A stretch of DNA of 64,000 nucleotides, taken from JAXDAY01 sp034679345 (GTDB lineage Bacteria; Eisenbacteria; RBG-16-71-46; CAIMUX01; VGJL01). Where the stretch lies: NCBI GenBank assembly GCA_034679345.1, contig JAXDAY010000009.1, forward strand, positions 222,544 through 286,543, given 5' to 3'. The position numbers and the translations under genes are program-made. Shown piece after piece: positions 17,976 to 27,328 of this stretch. Positions within the stretch are counted from its first letter, which is position 1. Each line of letters starts with the position of its first letter. The notes below the pieces were generated by a model. That model made no database searches and was not told the DNA's origin. It saw nothing but the letters and a program-made list of their open reading frames with translations.

Positions 17976-20900
17976 CTACTCCTTCTCGGCCGCTGCCGCG
18001 CCCGTGCCGTCGCCCTCCACAGGAATCGTGAGCCCCGCCAGGTACTTGTAGACGGCGAGACGTTGCGTCGCGTCGCGCTGCGCGTCCTCGCACAGCTTCT
18101 TGAATCGCTTCGGGTCGACCTTCTCGACCATCTGGAAACGCGTCTCGGTCTTCGTGAACTCCGAGACCTTCGTCCCCTTGGGCGATGCGTCCAGGACCAG
18201 CGGGGGCAGCCCCTGGGCGATGCGCCGCGGATCGAAGCGGTAGAGCGGCCAGATCCCGGCGTCGACCGCAATCGACTGCTGCTGCGGGCCGAGGGCGAGG
18301 TCGTACCCATGGGCGATGCAGTGGCTGTAGGCGATGATGATCGAAGGGCCGTTGTACGAATCGGCCTCGACAAAGGCCTTCACCGTCTGCGTATCCTTCG
18401 CCCCGAAGGCGACGCTCGCCACATAGACGTGGCCATAGCTCATCGCCATGAGCCCCAGGTCCTTCTTGCCGATGGCCTTGCCCGCCATCGCGAACTTCGC
18501 TGCGGCTCCCAGCGGAGTCGCCTTCGATGCCTGCCCGCCCGTGTTCGAGTAGACCTCGGTGTCGAGCACGAGAAGGTTCACGTTGCGGTTCATCGCGAGG
18601 ACGTGGTCGAGGCCGCCGTAGCCGATGTCGTAGGCCCAGCCGTCGCCGCCGACCATCCAGACGCTCTTCTTCACGAGGTAGTCGGCCACCGCCTCGAGCC
18701 GCTTCGCGTCCGGATCGTTCATCCCGGCGAGCCTCGAGCGGAGGATCGTCACTCGCTCGCGCTGCGAGGCGATCCCCGCCTCGGTCGTCTGGTCCGCGTT
18801 GAGAAGCTCTCCCACGAGGCCGTCGCCGATCTTTGGAGCCAGCCGCTTCAGAATCTCCTGCGCGAGCCGGATGTGCATGTCCACCGCCAGCCGGAAGCCG
18901 AAGCCGAACTCCGCGTTGTCCTCGAAGAGGGAGTTCGACCAGGCCGGACCGCGCCCGTCACGGTTCTTCGCGTACGGCGTGGTCGGAAGGTTGCCTCCAT
19001 AGATCGAGGAGCAGCCGGTCGCATTCGCGATGAGCGCCCGGTCGCCGAAGAGCTGAGTGAGCAGCTTGACGTACGGCGTTTCCCCGCACCCCGCGCACGC
19101 TCCCGAGTACTCGAAGAGGGGTATCAGGAACTGCGACCCCTTCTGGTCGAGTTTCACGCTCGCGCGATCCGGATCGGGGAGGGAGAGGAAGAAGGCGTAG
19201 TTTTCTCTCTCCAGTTCGCGAAGCGGCATCTGCGGCATCATGTCGAGCGACTTGTGCTTGGGGTTCGACTTGTCCTTCGCCGGGCAGATGACGGAGCAGA
19301 GCTTGCAGCCCGTGCAGTCCTCCGGGGCGACCTGGATCGTGTAGGCCATCCCCGCGTATTCCTTCCCCTTGTAGGGAGTCGACTTGAACGTCTGCGGCTT
19401 CTTGCCGTCCAGAAGCTTCGGGTCGTAGACCTTCGGGCGGATCGCCGCGTGCGGGCAGACGAGGGCGCACTTGTTGCACTGAATGCAGATCGCCGGATCC
19501 CAGACCGGAATCTCCAGGGCGATGTTGCGCTTCTCCCACTGGCTCGTCGCGGTCGGCCATGTGCCGTCGGGCGTGAAGACGCTCACCGGAAGGTGATCGC
19601 CCTTCCCGGCGTAGAGCACCGCCGAGACGCGCTGGACGAACTCGGGAGCCTCCGTCGCGACGATCGGCGGACGGCCCAGCTTCGCCGTCGCCTTGGCCGG
19701 GACCTTCACTTCGAAGAGATTGGCGAGGGTCTCGTCGACCGCGGCGAAGTTGCGCTTGACGACCTCCATCCCTTTCTTCTCGTAAGTCTTCTTGATGGTC
19801 CCCTTGATCTTCTCGATCGCCTCCTCCCGGGGAAGGACTCCGGAAATCGCGAAGAAGCAGGTCTGCATGATCGTATTGATGCGATTGCCCATGCCCGTTT
19901 GCTTCGCGACCTTGTAGGCGTCGATCACGAAGAACTTGAGATTCTTCGAGGCGCACGACTCCTGGACCTCGCGCGGGAGATGATCCCAGACCTCCTCAGG
20001 ACCGAACGGGGAGTTCAGCAGGAAGACCGAGCCCGGGGCGGCGTACTCGAGAACGTCGTACCGGTCGAGGAAGACCGACTGGTGGCAAGCCACGAACTTC
20101 GCCCTGCGGATCAGGTAGGTCGACCGGATCGGCCGCGGCCCGAAGCGGAGGTGCGAGATCGTCACCGCGCCCGCCTTCTTCGAGTCGTAGACGAAGTAGC
20201 CCTGAGCGAAGTTGTCCGTCTCCTCGCCGATGATCTTGATCGTGTTCTTGTTGGCGCCCACCGTGCCGTCGGAGCCGAGCCCGAAGAAGACGCCCCGATG
20301 GACGTCGTCGGGCTCGATGTCGAACTCGGGATCGACGTCGAGGGAGAAGTGCGTGACGTCATCGACGATGCCGACGGTGAAGTGGTTCTTCGGCTTCGCT
20401 CGGTTGAGCTCGTCGAAGACCGCCTTGACGCAGCCGGGCGTGAACTCCTTCGAGGAGAGGCCGAAGCGGCCCCCGATCACCACCGGCTCCGCATCGAAGC
20501 TTGAGATGCCGTCCGTGCGCGCCTCGTGGAGCGCCGTGACCACATCGATGTAGAGCGGCTCGCCGACGGCGCCCGCTTCCTTCGTCCGATCGAGGACGGC
20601 GATCTTGCGCACGGTGGACGGCAGCGTCGCGATGAAGTGATGAAGCGAGAAGGGACGGTAGAGACGCACCTTCACGAGGCCGACCTTCTCTCCGCGGGCG
20701 ACCATCCACTCGACCGTCTCATGCGCCGCCTCGGCGCCCGAGCCCATCATCACGATCACGCGGTCCGCCTCGGGGTGTCCCACGTAATCGAAGAGGTGGT
20801 AGCTGCGGCCCGTCAGCTCCGCGAAACGGTCGAAGGTCTCTTGGACGATTCCGGGGCAGGCGAGGTAGAACGGATTGCAGGCCTCCCTCGCCTGGAAGAA

Positions 20901-21575
20901 CGCGTCCGGGTTCTGCGCGGTGCCGCGGAGAACGGGACGCTCCGGCGAGAGGGCGCGCTCCCTGTGCTGGCGGATCAGCTCGTCCGGCAGCATGGTGCGC
21001 AGATCGTCGTCGTTCAGGACCTCGATCTTCGCGACCTCGTGCGAGGTGCGGAATCCGTCGAAGAAGTGCAGGAACGGGACGCGCGCGCGCAACGTGGCCG
21101 CCTGGCCAACACAGGCGAAGTCGTGCGCCTCCTGGACCGAGTTGGAGGAGAGCAGCGCGAAGCCGGTCTGTCGGCAGCTCATCACGTCGGAGTGGTCCCC
21201 GAAGATTGAGAGCGCATGCGTCGCGACCGAGCGGGCGGCGACGTGCAGGCAGTAGGAGTTCAGCTCCCCAGCGATCTTGAACATATCGGGGATCATGAGC
21301 AGAAGCCCCTGAGACGCGGTGAAGGTCGTCGTCAGGGCTCCCGCCTGGAGGGCACCATGCACGGCCCCGGAGGCTCCGCCCTCGGATTGCATCTCGACGA
21401 CATCGGGGATGGCGCCCCAGATATTGCGCCGGCCGTAGGCGGACCACTCATCGGCCCACTCACCCATGTTCGACGACGGCGTGATGGGGTAGATGGCGAT
21501 GACCTCGTTCGTCCGGTGCGCGACCGAGGCGGCCGCCTCGTTGCCATCAACCATGGTCAAATCTCTCTTACTCAT
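17976..21575 (-). CDS. nifJ: pyruvate:ferredoxin (flavodoxin) oxidoreductase
   Basis: A 1199-residue single-chain enzyme that converts pyruvate and CoA to acetyl-CoA, CO2 and reduced ferredoxin. The N-terminal part matches the gamma/alpha chains (YPITPSSNMGEWADEW; QSEGGASGAVHG). Two [4Fe-4S] ferredoxin motifs lie in the middle (CIQCNKCALVCPHAA; CTGCKLCSVICP). The C-terminal TPP-binding part has GGDGWAYDIGYGGLDHV and NTEVYSNTGGQASK-like sequence. The true start is ATG at 21575 after AGGAGGG, 28 codons inside the longer open frame. Length is normal for the family. It leads an operon with the DHOD-like gene and reflects anaerobic or microaerobic carbon metabolism. Confidence 0.95.
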   Translation of the reverse strand: MSKRDLTMVDGNEAAASVAHRTNEVIAIYPITPSSNMGEWADEWSAYGRRNIWGAIPDVVEMQSEGGASGAVHGALQAGALTTTFTASQGLLLMIPDMFKIAGELNSYCLHVAARSVATHALSIFGDHSDVMSCRQTGFALLSSNSVQEAHDFACVGQAATLRARVPFLHFFDGFRTSHEVAKIEVLNDDDLRTMLPDELIRQHRERALSPERPVLRGTAQNPDAFFQAREACNPFYLACPGIVQETFDRFAELTGRSYHLFDYVGHPEADRVIVMMGSGAEAAHETVEWMVARGEKVGLVKVRLYRPFSLHHFIATLPSTVRKIAVLDRTKEAGAVGEPLYIDVVTALHEARTDGISSFDAEPVVIGGRFGLSSKEFTPGCVKAVFDELNRAKPKNHFTVGIVDDVTHFSLDVDPEFDIEPDDVHRGVFFGLGSDGTVGANKNTIKIIGEETDNFAQGYFVYDSKKAGAVTISHLRFGPRPIRSTYLIRRAKFVACHQSVFLDRYDVLEYAAPGSVFLLNSPFGPEEVWDHLPREVQESCASKNLKFFVIDAYKVAKQTGMGNRINTIMQTCFFAISGVLPREEAIEKIKGTIKKTYEKKGMEVVKRNFAAVDETLANLFEVKVPAKATAKLGRPPIVATEAPEFVQRVSAVLYAGKGDHLPVSVFTPDGTWPTATSQWEKRNIALEIPVWDPAICIQCNKCALVCPHAAIRPKVYDPKLLDGKKPQTFKSTPYKGKEYAGMAYTIQVAPEDCTGCKLCSVICPAKDKSNPKHKSLDMMPQMPLRELERENYAFFLSLPDPDRASVKLDQKGSQFLIPLFEYSGACAGCGETPYVKLLTQLFGDRALIANATGCSSIYGGNLPTTPYAKNRDGRGPAWSNSLFEDNAEFGFGFRLAVDMHIRLAQEILKRLAPKIGDGLVGELLNADQTTEAGIASQRERVTILRSRLAGMNDPDAKRLEAVADYLVKKSVWMVGGDGWAYDIGYGGLDHVLAMNRNVNLLVLDTEVYSNTGGQASKATPLGAAAKFAMAGKAIGKKDLGLMAMSYGHVYVASVAFGAKDTQTVKAFVEADSYNGPSIIIAYSHCIAHGYDLALGPQQQSIAVDAGIWPLYRFDPRRIAQGLPPLVLDASPKGTKVSEFTKTETRFQMVEKVDPKRFKKLCEDAQRDATQRLAVYKYLAGLTIPVEGDGTGAAAAEKE

Positions 21576-22294
21576 GGAGTCCCTCCTGAGGGCTGCCTGG
21601 ATCTGAACCGCCGGCGGTTGCGGCGGTCCGGATCGCACAAATAGCTCGACCCTTCGCACGGATGTGGAGATGCGCGGCGCTTCTTGGCTCGCCAGAATTG
21701 GGATGAGGACGGCGCCTGCGTGGTAGGAGAAACGCGTCAGCCCGCCGGACGCCTGATGGATGCTGCCGAATTGCGATCACCGCCGCTGCCCCACATCCCA
21801 CGGGGCTCCTTGCCGGCGGATGCTTGGGAGGATCCCAACGCCATACCGCAGGGCCGGAGCCCGCATCGTCTCGGGGCTCCCCGAGCCCCCGAAGATCGAC
21901 CGCGCCCGGGGCGCGGACCGATTCGCCAACGCCCCGAAACCTGGCCAATCCCGGCACTCACGGTAGGCTAACTCCCATCAGGAGGCAAGCATTCGCCTAG
22001 CGGCTGGCTGTTGATGACTCAAGTTAGACCAACTAATACGATGGTTGGCCAAATCTATACGGTCCCTTGCGAGTTCGCAGTTGATTCCCATCGCAAAAAG
22101 GCTCATCAAGGTATGGGGGCAATAAGCACGGGGCCGCCCAGAGCGCCCCGTTCTGATGAGTCTCTCGAATAGCCGGACTCGATGGTGCCGAACGGGCACC
22201 GCGCGAGGGCCGCCCGCGACGAGTCGGCGACGGTGGAAGGTGGGGAGAGCGCTCAAGACAAGGGCGACCCGGTTCAGGGGAAGAGGAGGTCCGA
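21576..22294. other. 719-base region between nifJ and the cytochrome cluster
   Basis: No convincing protein gene on either strand. The half next to nifJ is GC-rich. From about 21970 to 22125 the sequence is clearly richer in A/T and contains promoter-like pieces (TTGATG, 17 bases, TAATAC near 22011-22039, weak). A nested set of complementary arms follows (22088-22200, listed separately). The region must hold the divergent promoters for nifJ and the cytochrome genes. Confidence 0.5.
22088..22200 (+). ncRNA. candidate structured leader RNA
   Basis: Nested pairing can be read directly. CCATCG (22088-22093) pairs with CGATGG (22180-22185). AGGCTCATCA (22099-22108) pairs with TGATGAGTCT (22154-22163) with one G-U. 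ACGGGGC (22128-22134) pairs with GCCCCGT (22145-22151). A second hairpin, GGTGCC/GGCACC (22184-22200), shares two bases with the outermost arm, so the two states exclude each other. It lies 95 bases before the nine-heme cytochrome start. It matches no riboswitch class I can recognise. Confidence 0.35.
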
Positions 22295-23953
22295 ATGAGA
22301 GTGTCGCGCGCTTGGGTCATCATGCTCGGCCTGATGGCCGTCGTCTTCTTCGCGGGCTGCGAGGAGGACGATGATTGTGTGGAGTGTCCGGAAGTGGAGG
22401 CGCTGGCGGTCCAGATCAACGCGACGCCGGCGACACCCGCCACAGGCGCTACGGTGGCTCTCACGGCCACGGTGACGCCTGCGGGGACCGGTCGCAGCTT
22501 CCTCTGGGAGGTTTCGGACGGCCAGCTCATCGGGTCGACCTCCGAGTCGGCGTCATGGATTGTTCCCGATGCCGACGGGACGTATACGGTCGAGCTTCTT
22601 GTCGGGGACGGCACGATATCCGGAACCGCGAAGAAGTCGATCGTCGTTTCCGACTACGATCCAGCCGTGGATCCTCACTTCGTGGGAGACGCGAGCTGCG
22701 ATCAGTGCCACGGCTCCATCCACGATGCCTGGGCCCAGACCGGTCATGCGAGCGCACTCGAGTCGCTCGCCGAGATCGGCATGGATCGCAACACGAACTG
22801 CATCGGCTGCCACACGGTTGGGTACGACGCGACCGTGGCGAATGGCGGCTACGACGAGCAGGCGGTCGCGAGGCTGGCCGGCGTCCAGTGCGAAAACTGC
22901 CACACGGCGGGAAGCGAGCACGGCGGGGACCCGGGGCTTCCGATCGACAGGGAAGCGGAGCTCTGCGGAAGCTGCCACGAAGGTGAACACCATCCCACAT
23001 TCTCGGAGTGGGAGGAATCCGCCCACGGCGGACCACTGATTGCCAGCGCCGCGATGCGCGGCGGATCAAGTCAGTGCATGAAGTGTCACAACGGCCTTTA
23101 TGCGATGGACTACCTCGACGATCCGTTGAACTACGGAGTGACGGAAACTCCGACCGATTCGCTCCGGATCAGCTGCGCCGTCTGCCATGATCCACATGGC
23201 AGCCCGAATTCCGCCAATCTCCGCGATGCGGTCAACGACATCGCGATTCCGGAGGGAACGCATCCGGGAGCAGGAAACGGCAGACTCTGCATCGCATGCC
23301 ACAACGGGCGCCGGGCGGGTGACGACATCGAGGACATGATCCAGAATGGCAGCAGCCACTTCGGCCCGCATCACTCCTGCCAGGGGGACATGCTCACCGG
23401 CAAGGGCGCCTACGAAGATGTGGCGCCGGATTTCACTTTCGCAACATCGCGGCACGTCTCGATCCAAGATGGTTGCGTCAGTTGCCACAACCATCACATC
23501 CCCTTCGTCGAGGGCTCTGAGGCCTACACGGGACACGAGTTCAAGCCGATCGTCGAAGCCTGCCAGCCCTGTCACGGATCGATCCAAGACTTCGCCGAGA
23601 TCTTCGCAAAGGATGACTTCGACGGGGACGGATCGGTCGAAGGCGTTCAGAGCGAGGTAGCTGGGCTGATCGATGCCTTGCAGACGGCTATCATCGAGGC
23701 GACACCGCCGGACTCCACCAGCGATCGCCAAGCGCTCGAGGATGCCCTAGCCAGCGGCGAATTCGATATCGCCGTGGGAGATGCGGAGATCACCTCGGTC
23801 GAGCAGAGGAAGGCAGGTTACAATCTCTTCTACGTCTCGTTCGATCAAAGCATGGGCGTCCACAACGCCACGTACGCCATTCAGCTCTTGCAGCAGTCGA
23901 TTCTATCCCTGAACCCCGGGAAAATCGATCAGGCGAGCATCCTCATCGAATAG
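22295..23953 (+). CDS. nine-heme c-type cytochrome lipoprotein with Ig-like domain
   Basis: A 552-residue exported multiheme cytochrome. The N-terminus is a lipoprotein signal with a lipobox ending FFAGC near residue 27. Residues 35-125 form an Ig/PKD-like beta domain. Nine CxxCH heme motifs follow between about 130 and 430 (CDQCH, CIGCH, CENCH, CGSCH, CMKCH, CAVCH, CIACH, CVSCH, CQPCH). The early part resembles the cytochrome c554 family. The tail is a helical, non-heme segment. Its start has GAGGAGG upstream. A lipid anchor and Ig domain suit an outer-membrane or surface electron carrier (inference). It is the first gene of the electron-transfer cluster. Confidence 0.9.
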   Translation: MRVSRAWVIMLGLMAVVFFAGCEEDDDCVECPEVEALAVQINATPATPATGATVALTATVTPAGTGRSFLWEVSDGQLIGSTSESASWIVPDADGTYTVELLVGDGTISGTAKKSIVVSDYDPAVDPHFVGDASCDQCHGSIHDAWAQTGHASALESLAEIGMDRNTNCIGCHTVGYDATVANGGYDEQAVARLAGVQCENCHTAGSEHGGDPGLPIDREAELCGSCHEGEHHPTFSEWEESAHGGPLIASAAMRGGSSQCMKCHNGLYAMDYLDDPLNYGVTETPTDSLRISCAVCHDPHGSPNSANLRDAVNDIAIPEGTHPGAGNGRLCIACHNGRRAGDDIEDMIQNGSSHFGPHHSCQGDMLTGKGAYEDVAPDFTFATSRHVSIQDGCVSCHNHHIPFVEGSEAYTGHEFKPIVEACQPCHGSIQDFAEIFAKDDFDGDGSVEGVQSEVAGLIDALQTAIIEATPPDSTSDRQALEDALASGEFDIAVGDAEITSVEQRKAGYNLFYVSFDQSMGVHNATYAIQLLQQSILSLNPGKIDQASILIE

Positions 23954-23980
23954 TCCGCGGACTGCGCGGAATCCGAACGA

Positions 23981-24004
23981 GGGGCGGGACCGCGGTCCCG
24001 CCCC
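23981..24004 (+). terminator. palindromic hairpin after the nine-heme cytochrome gene
   Basis: A perfect 24-base palindrome: GGGGCGGGACCG followed by its complement CGGTCCCGCCCC, then TTGATCACTTCT. It is 28 bases after the stop codon. The weak T content downstream makes it a terminator-like rather than a classical terminator. Confidence 0.55.
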
Positions 24005-24138
24005 TTGATCACTTCTCACGCATTGACATCTGGGGGGAACCTGCCGGAGTCTGGAGGGTGCCAACGCCGGGTGCCTGGTTCCCGAGCCGAAAGGCCCCAC
24101 CGGATGTGGATGCATGGATCTGTAGGGAGGCAAACGAG

Positions 24139-24702
24139 ATGCGCGGGATGTCCTATCTACTGGGGGGCGCTCTGGTCGCCGTCATCAGCGCCGGGCTCAT
24201 CATGCCGAGCCTGACCTCCGCCCAGGAGGCGGCGAAGGAAGCGACCAAGGCAGCCGCCTTCAAGTATGTCGGCGCGCAGGCCTGCAAGGCCTGTCACATG
24301 GGGGAGAAGAACGGCAAGATCTGGGAGACCTACCTCGAATCGCCCCACGCGAAGGCCTTCGAGAAGCTCCCCGAGGCGAGCCGCGCGAACGCGGCCTGTC
24401 TCGGCTGCCACACGACGGGCCATGGCAAGGAGATCGCCAAGGGAAAGACCGCGGCGGATCTCCAGGGCGTCCAGTGCGAGGCCTGCCACGGACCCGGGAG
24501 CGAGTACAAGACCCTCGCCGTGATGAAGAGCCAAGAGCAGTCGCTCGCCAAGGGGCTCATCATCCCGAACGAGAAGGTCTGCGCGGGGTGCCACACGGCC
24601 TCGATCCCTAAGGATTGCTGGGCCGGGGCCGCCGCGGCGCCGAAGTTCGACTTCGCGACCGCGGTCAAGAAGGTCGAGCACCACATCCCCAAGAAGCCTT
24701 AG
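24139..24702 (+). CDS. tetraheme c-type cytochrome (c554-like)
   Basis: A 187-residue periplasmic cytochrome. A signal peptide (about 1-28, ending LTSAQ) precedes four heme motifs: CKACH, CLGCH, CEACH and CAGCH. The spacing and the segment ACKACHMGEKNGKIWETYLESPHAKAF place it with the cytochrome_C554/c552 domain family. Such proteins shuttle electrons across the periplasm. GGGAGG lies eight bases before the ATG. It has its own strong terminator at 24747, so it can be made separately from the genes downstream. Confidence 0.9.
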   Translation: MRGMSYLLGGALVAVISAGLIMPSLTSAQEAAKEATKAAAFKYVGAQACKACHMGEKNGKIWETYLESPHAKAFEKLPEASRANAACLGCHTTGHGKEIAKGKTAADLQGVQCEACHGPGSEYKTLAVMKSQEQSLAKGLIIPNEKVCAGCHTASIPKDCWAGAAAAPKFDFATAVKKVEHHIPKKP

Positions 24703-24746
24703 CCCCTGATCTCCGTACCCGGTCGGGCACCCCGATCGGGCCGGCG

Positions 24747-24773
24747 CGGCGGCCCCCCCCGGGCCGCCGTTTT
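24747..24773 (+). terminator. rho-independent terminator after the tetraheme cytochrome gene
   Basis: CGGCGGCCC and GGGCCGCCG pair over nine bases around a five-C loop and are followed at once by TTTT. It lies about 45 bases after the stop. Confidence 0.85.
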
Positions 24774-24954
24774 CGTTCCCACAAATCGCCCCCAGATACG
24801 CTTCGCGCTGGACTTTCCTTGGGGAATTGCCATAAGAATTGCTGTTCACTCCCCGGCCGCAGGAGTTGGACCATGAATAGCCCAGCGTGCGCTGTTCCCG
24901 ATGGGCGAACCAGGGTGCGCCCCCGCGCCCCTCGGAGATTGAGGAGGATGGACG

Positions 24955-26280
24955 ATGGGACGACGGTGTTTCCGAAGGGCTCTATGCGGGATCGCCCTCT
25001 TGAGCCTTGGAACCGCACTCCTTGCGCCGGACGTTGCGCACTCGGTGCGCCTCCAAGGGAGGAGCAGCACTGCCTTCTATACCCAGGAGGTCGCCAAGGG
25101 CGGGTCGGGCGATGACTTCGAGAACCGAACGCGCGCCTACGAGCGGCTGCGTTTCAGCCTCCTCGACCTCGGCGCGAGCGCGCTGTCGTTCCACGGCTAC
25201 CTGACGGCTCGAAACGATCTGACGAACGAGAGCATCGGAGACACCCGCGCCCGTCTCTACCACGGCTACCTGGAGTATCGGCCCCTGCGGAATCTCCTGG
25301 GCGTCTACCGTCTCCAGTCGCGGCTCGGAAGGCAGTGGATCTCGGCAGGAGTCGGCTCGGGAACTCTCGATGGAGCCTTGCTGCAAGTCGATCGCGCCGG
25401 CTGGGGTGGGATGAGCCTCTTCGGCGGGACGCTGGGAATCGACACCCGCGACCAGTGGAGATTCGACAAACCCGAGGACTCGCGCCGGCTCGGAGCCGAG
25501 TTGCGGATCCGACCCGACTTCGGCGATGCGGCGGTGCCCGAGGTCAAGGTGAGCTTCGCGGAGACGCGCCGAGATGAGGTGGACGAGTCACGGAGGCTCG
25601 GGGTGCGGGGATCTCTTCGCATCCGCCGCCAGCTTCACATCTGGAGCGAGGTGCGGCACGACTTCCTCCTCGATCGGACCTACGGGACGGCCTCCGGCCT
25701 CGAGTTCCTGAAGCCCGCGAAACGCCTGCGCGTCTGGGCCGAGTACAACCGGCGCTATTCCTCCATCCCGGCAACCTCGTTCTTCGCCTACTGGGACTCG
25801 AAGCCCGTCTCCGAGCTTCGTGGCGGGCTGGGATTCGGCATCGGCGGGCCCTACAGGGTTGGCTTCGATTTCACCCGCACCGACTTCAAGCAGGAGGCGA
25901 GCTACGTCAACGGCGCGAGTCGGTCGGAGGTGGACCGCGCCAACGCCTACCGGTTCGTTGTCGAGAGGGGCGCCATCCAGCTCGGCGCGCGCTTCGAGTC
26001 CGGCTTCGGCGGCGACCGGACCGGACTTGTTGCATCGGCCACTCACCGGATCGGCGAGCGATGGGATCTCCTCGCCGACCTCGGATGGCAGACCTACGAG
26101 TGGGACGACACCAAGCTCGCGGACGACGATGCCGCATCGGGAATCCTGGCCGCGACCTACAAGGCGGCGCCCGGCACCCACCTGACTGGTCAAGTCGAGA
26201 TGATGAACAACCGCGATCTGAAGCAGGACCTCCGCTTCCTGCTCCGGGTCGACCAGCGCTTCCGGCTGGGACGCTCCTGA
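24955..26280 (+). CDS. outer-membrane beta-barrel protein (porin-like)
   Basis: A 441-residue exported protein. After a signal peptide (about 1-30) the sequence is a run of alternating amphipathic strands rich in aromatic girdle residues and arginine (LRVWAEYNRRYSS; LLADLGWQTYEWDD) and ends in a barrel-type strand, RVDQRFRLGR. No cysteines suited to heme are seen in the mature part. The 13-heme cytochrome starts about 14 bases after its stop. A barrel beside periplasmic multiheme cytochromes recalls the porin-cytochrome conduits (MtrB-like), though it is shorter. It may instead be a plain porin. AGGAGG lies seven bases before the ATG. Confidence 0.72.
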   Translation: MGRRCFRRALCGIALLSLGTALLAPDVAHSVRLQGRSSTAFYTQEVAKGGSGDDFENRTRAYERLRFSLLDLGASALSFHGYLTARNDLTNESIGDTRARLYHGYLEYRPLRNLLGVYRLQSRLGRQWISAGVGSGTLDGALLQVDRAGWGGMSLFGGTLGIDTRDQWRFDKPEDSRRLGAELRIRPDFGDAAVPEVKVSFAETRRDEVDESRRLGVRGSLRIRRQLHIWSEVRHDFLLDRTYGTASGLEFLKPAKRLRVWAEYNRRYSSIPATSFFAYWDSKPVSELRGGLGFGIGGPYRVGFDFTRTDFKQEASYVNGASRSEVDRANAYRFVVERGAIQLGARFESGFGGDRTGLVASATHRIGERWDLLADLGWQTYEWDDTKLADDDAASGILAATYKAAPGTHLTGQVEMMNNRDLKQDLRFLLRVDQRFRLGRS

Positions 26281-26293
26281 GGAGATGACGACC

Positions 26294-27313
26294 ATGAGAA
26301 GAATCGACTGTCTTCGGTTCGGCTGGATCTCTCTCGCGCTGATCGCCGTCACGGTCCTCTTCGCCGCCGTCGTCATCGCGGGGACGCGCTTCCCCCACCC
26401 GACGCACCAGGAGGCGGGTCTCGAGTGCGCCGCATGCCACGCCGACGCGGCGACGAGCCAGAAGGGCGGGGATCACCTCATCCCGCAGGCCGCCGTCTGC
26501 CTCGACTGCCACGCTCAAGAGGATCTCGACGGTTGGGGATGGTCGCCTCCCCCGCCGGCAAAGAGCGGTTTCCCGAAGTTCTCCCATGAGGCGCACATCG
26601 CGCTGGTCGACGGCGACTGCGCGCGCTGCCACGGCGCGCTGATCGACGCGAACCTGACCGGAACCGGCAAGGGAGAGATTGGCCACGCCGTCTGCTTCGA
26701 ATGCCACAACGGCCGGGAGATCGACGACTCCTGCGAGGGTTGCCACGATAACATCCATACGATCCGTCCCCTCGACCACGGCCCCGACTTCGTCCACACC
26801 CACCAGTTCTCAGCGCGTGGCTCCTCGGGCGATTGCGAGGAGTGTCACCGGCAGAGCGAGCAGTGCAGCGAGTGCCACCAGGGCGAGAACGTCCTCTTCA
26901 TGAGCCATGATCGCAATTACCTATTCACCCACGCCATGGACGCCCGCAAGCACGAGAACGACTGCGCCTCGTGTCACGAGATCGCGACGTTCTGCAATGA
27001 CTGCCATATGAGGGAGGGGATCAAGCCGGCGAACCACGCCGACAACTGGACGACGGGGACCCAGCAGCATGCTTCGGAGGCGCGCCGGGACATCTCCAAC
27101 TGCGCTTCGTGCCACACCGAGGACGAGCCATTGTGCATCAGATGCCACAGCGACCGGAACCCCGGCCGCGGCAACGATCGCAGCATCCATCCCAGCGGTT
27201 TCGACAACATCGATGTGAAGGGCGAGTGGCACTTCGACAAGACGTACTACTGCTTCGATTGCCACGCCAGGGTGGGCGGCGTCGATCGGTTCTGCACGTA
27301 CTGCCACCCATAG
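26294..27313 (+). CDS. thirteen-heme c-type cytochrome
   Basis: A 339-residue exported cytochrome with one N-terminal membrane or signal segment (ISLALIAVTVLFAAVVIAG) and thirteen CxxCH motifs spread through the rest (CAACH, CLDCH, CARCH, CFECH, CEGCH, CEECH, CSECH, CASCH, CNDCH, CASCH, CIRCH, CFDCH, CTYCH), one heme per 24 residues or so. It ends right after the last motif. Heme density of this kind is typical of wire-like periplasmic or conduit cytochromes such as MtrA-type decahemes. An in-frame ATG at 26285 is too near the GAGGAG site, so 26294 is preferred. It sits between the barrel gene and the NapC/NirT-type gene. Confidence 0.9.
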   Translation: MRRIDCLRFGWISLALIAVTVLFAAVVIAGTRFPHPTHQEAGLECAACHADAATSQKGGDHLIPQAAVCLDCHAQEDLDGWGWSPPPPAKSGFPKFSHEAHIALVDGDCARCHGALIDANLTGTGKGEIGHAVCFECHNGREIDDSCEGCHDNIHTIRPLDHGPDFVHTHQFSARGSSGDCEECHRQSEQCSECHQGENVLFMSHDRNYLFTHAMDARKHENDCASCHEIATFCNDCHMREGIKPANHADNWTTGTQQHASEARRDISNCASCHTEDEPLCIRCHSDRNPGRGNDRSIHPSGFDNIDVKGEWHFDKTYYCFDCHARVGGVDRFCTYCHP

Positions 27314-27328
27314 GAGCGAGATCGGTAG

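Noticed and set aside
17778..20504. Plus-strand frame of 908 codons opposite nifJ
   Set aside because: Arg/Leu/Asp-rich antisense shadow of a well-supported pyruvate:ferredoxin oxidoreductase.
22094..22127. GCAAAA...GGTATGGGGGCAATAAGC as a c-di-GMP (GEMM) riboswitch core
   Set aside because: The defining GEMM boxes (ACGCAAAGCC and the GGTAG...GCCGGG receptor) are not present in order.
22153..22171. CTGATGAGTCTCTCGAAT looks like a hammerhead ribozyme core
   Set aside because: Stem II would be a single base pair and the GAAA box reads GAAT. No matching stem III with a cleavage-site UH was found.
21978..22256. Possible 92-codon gene on the minus strand in the nifJ/cytochrome gap
   Set aside because: No ribosome site, odd composition, and it crosses the paired arms of the candidate RNA.
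24023..24028. Perfect TTGACA upstream of the tetraheme cytochrome gene
   Set aside because: No acceptable -10 element lies 16-18 bases downstream, so it was not called a promoter.
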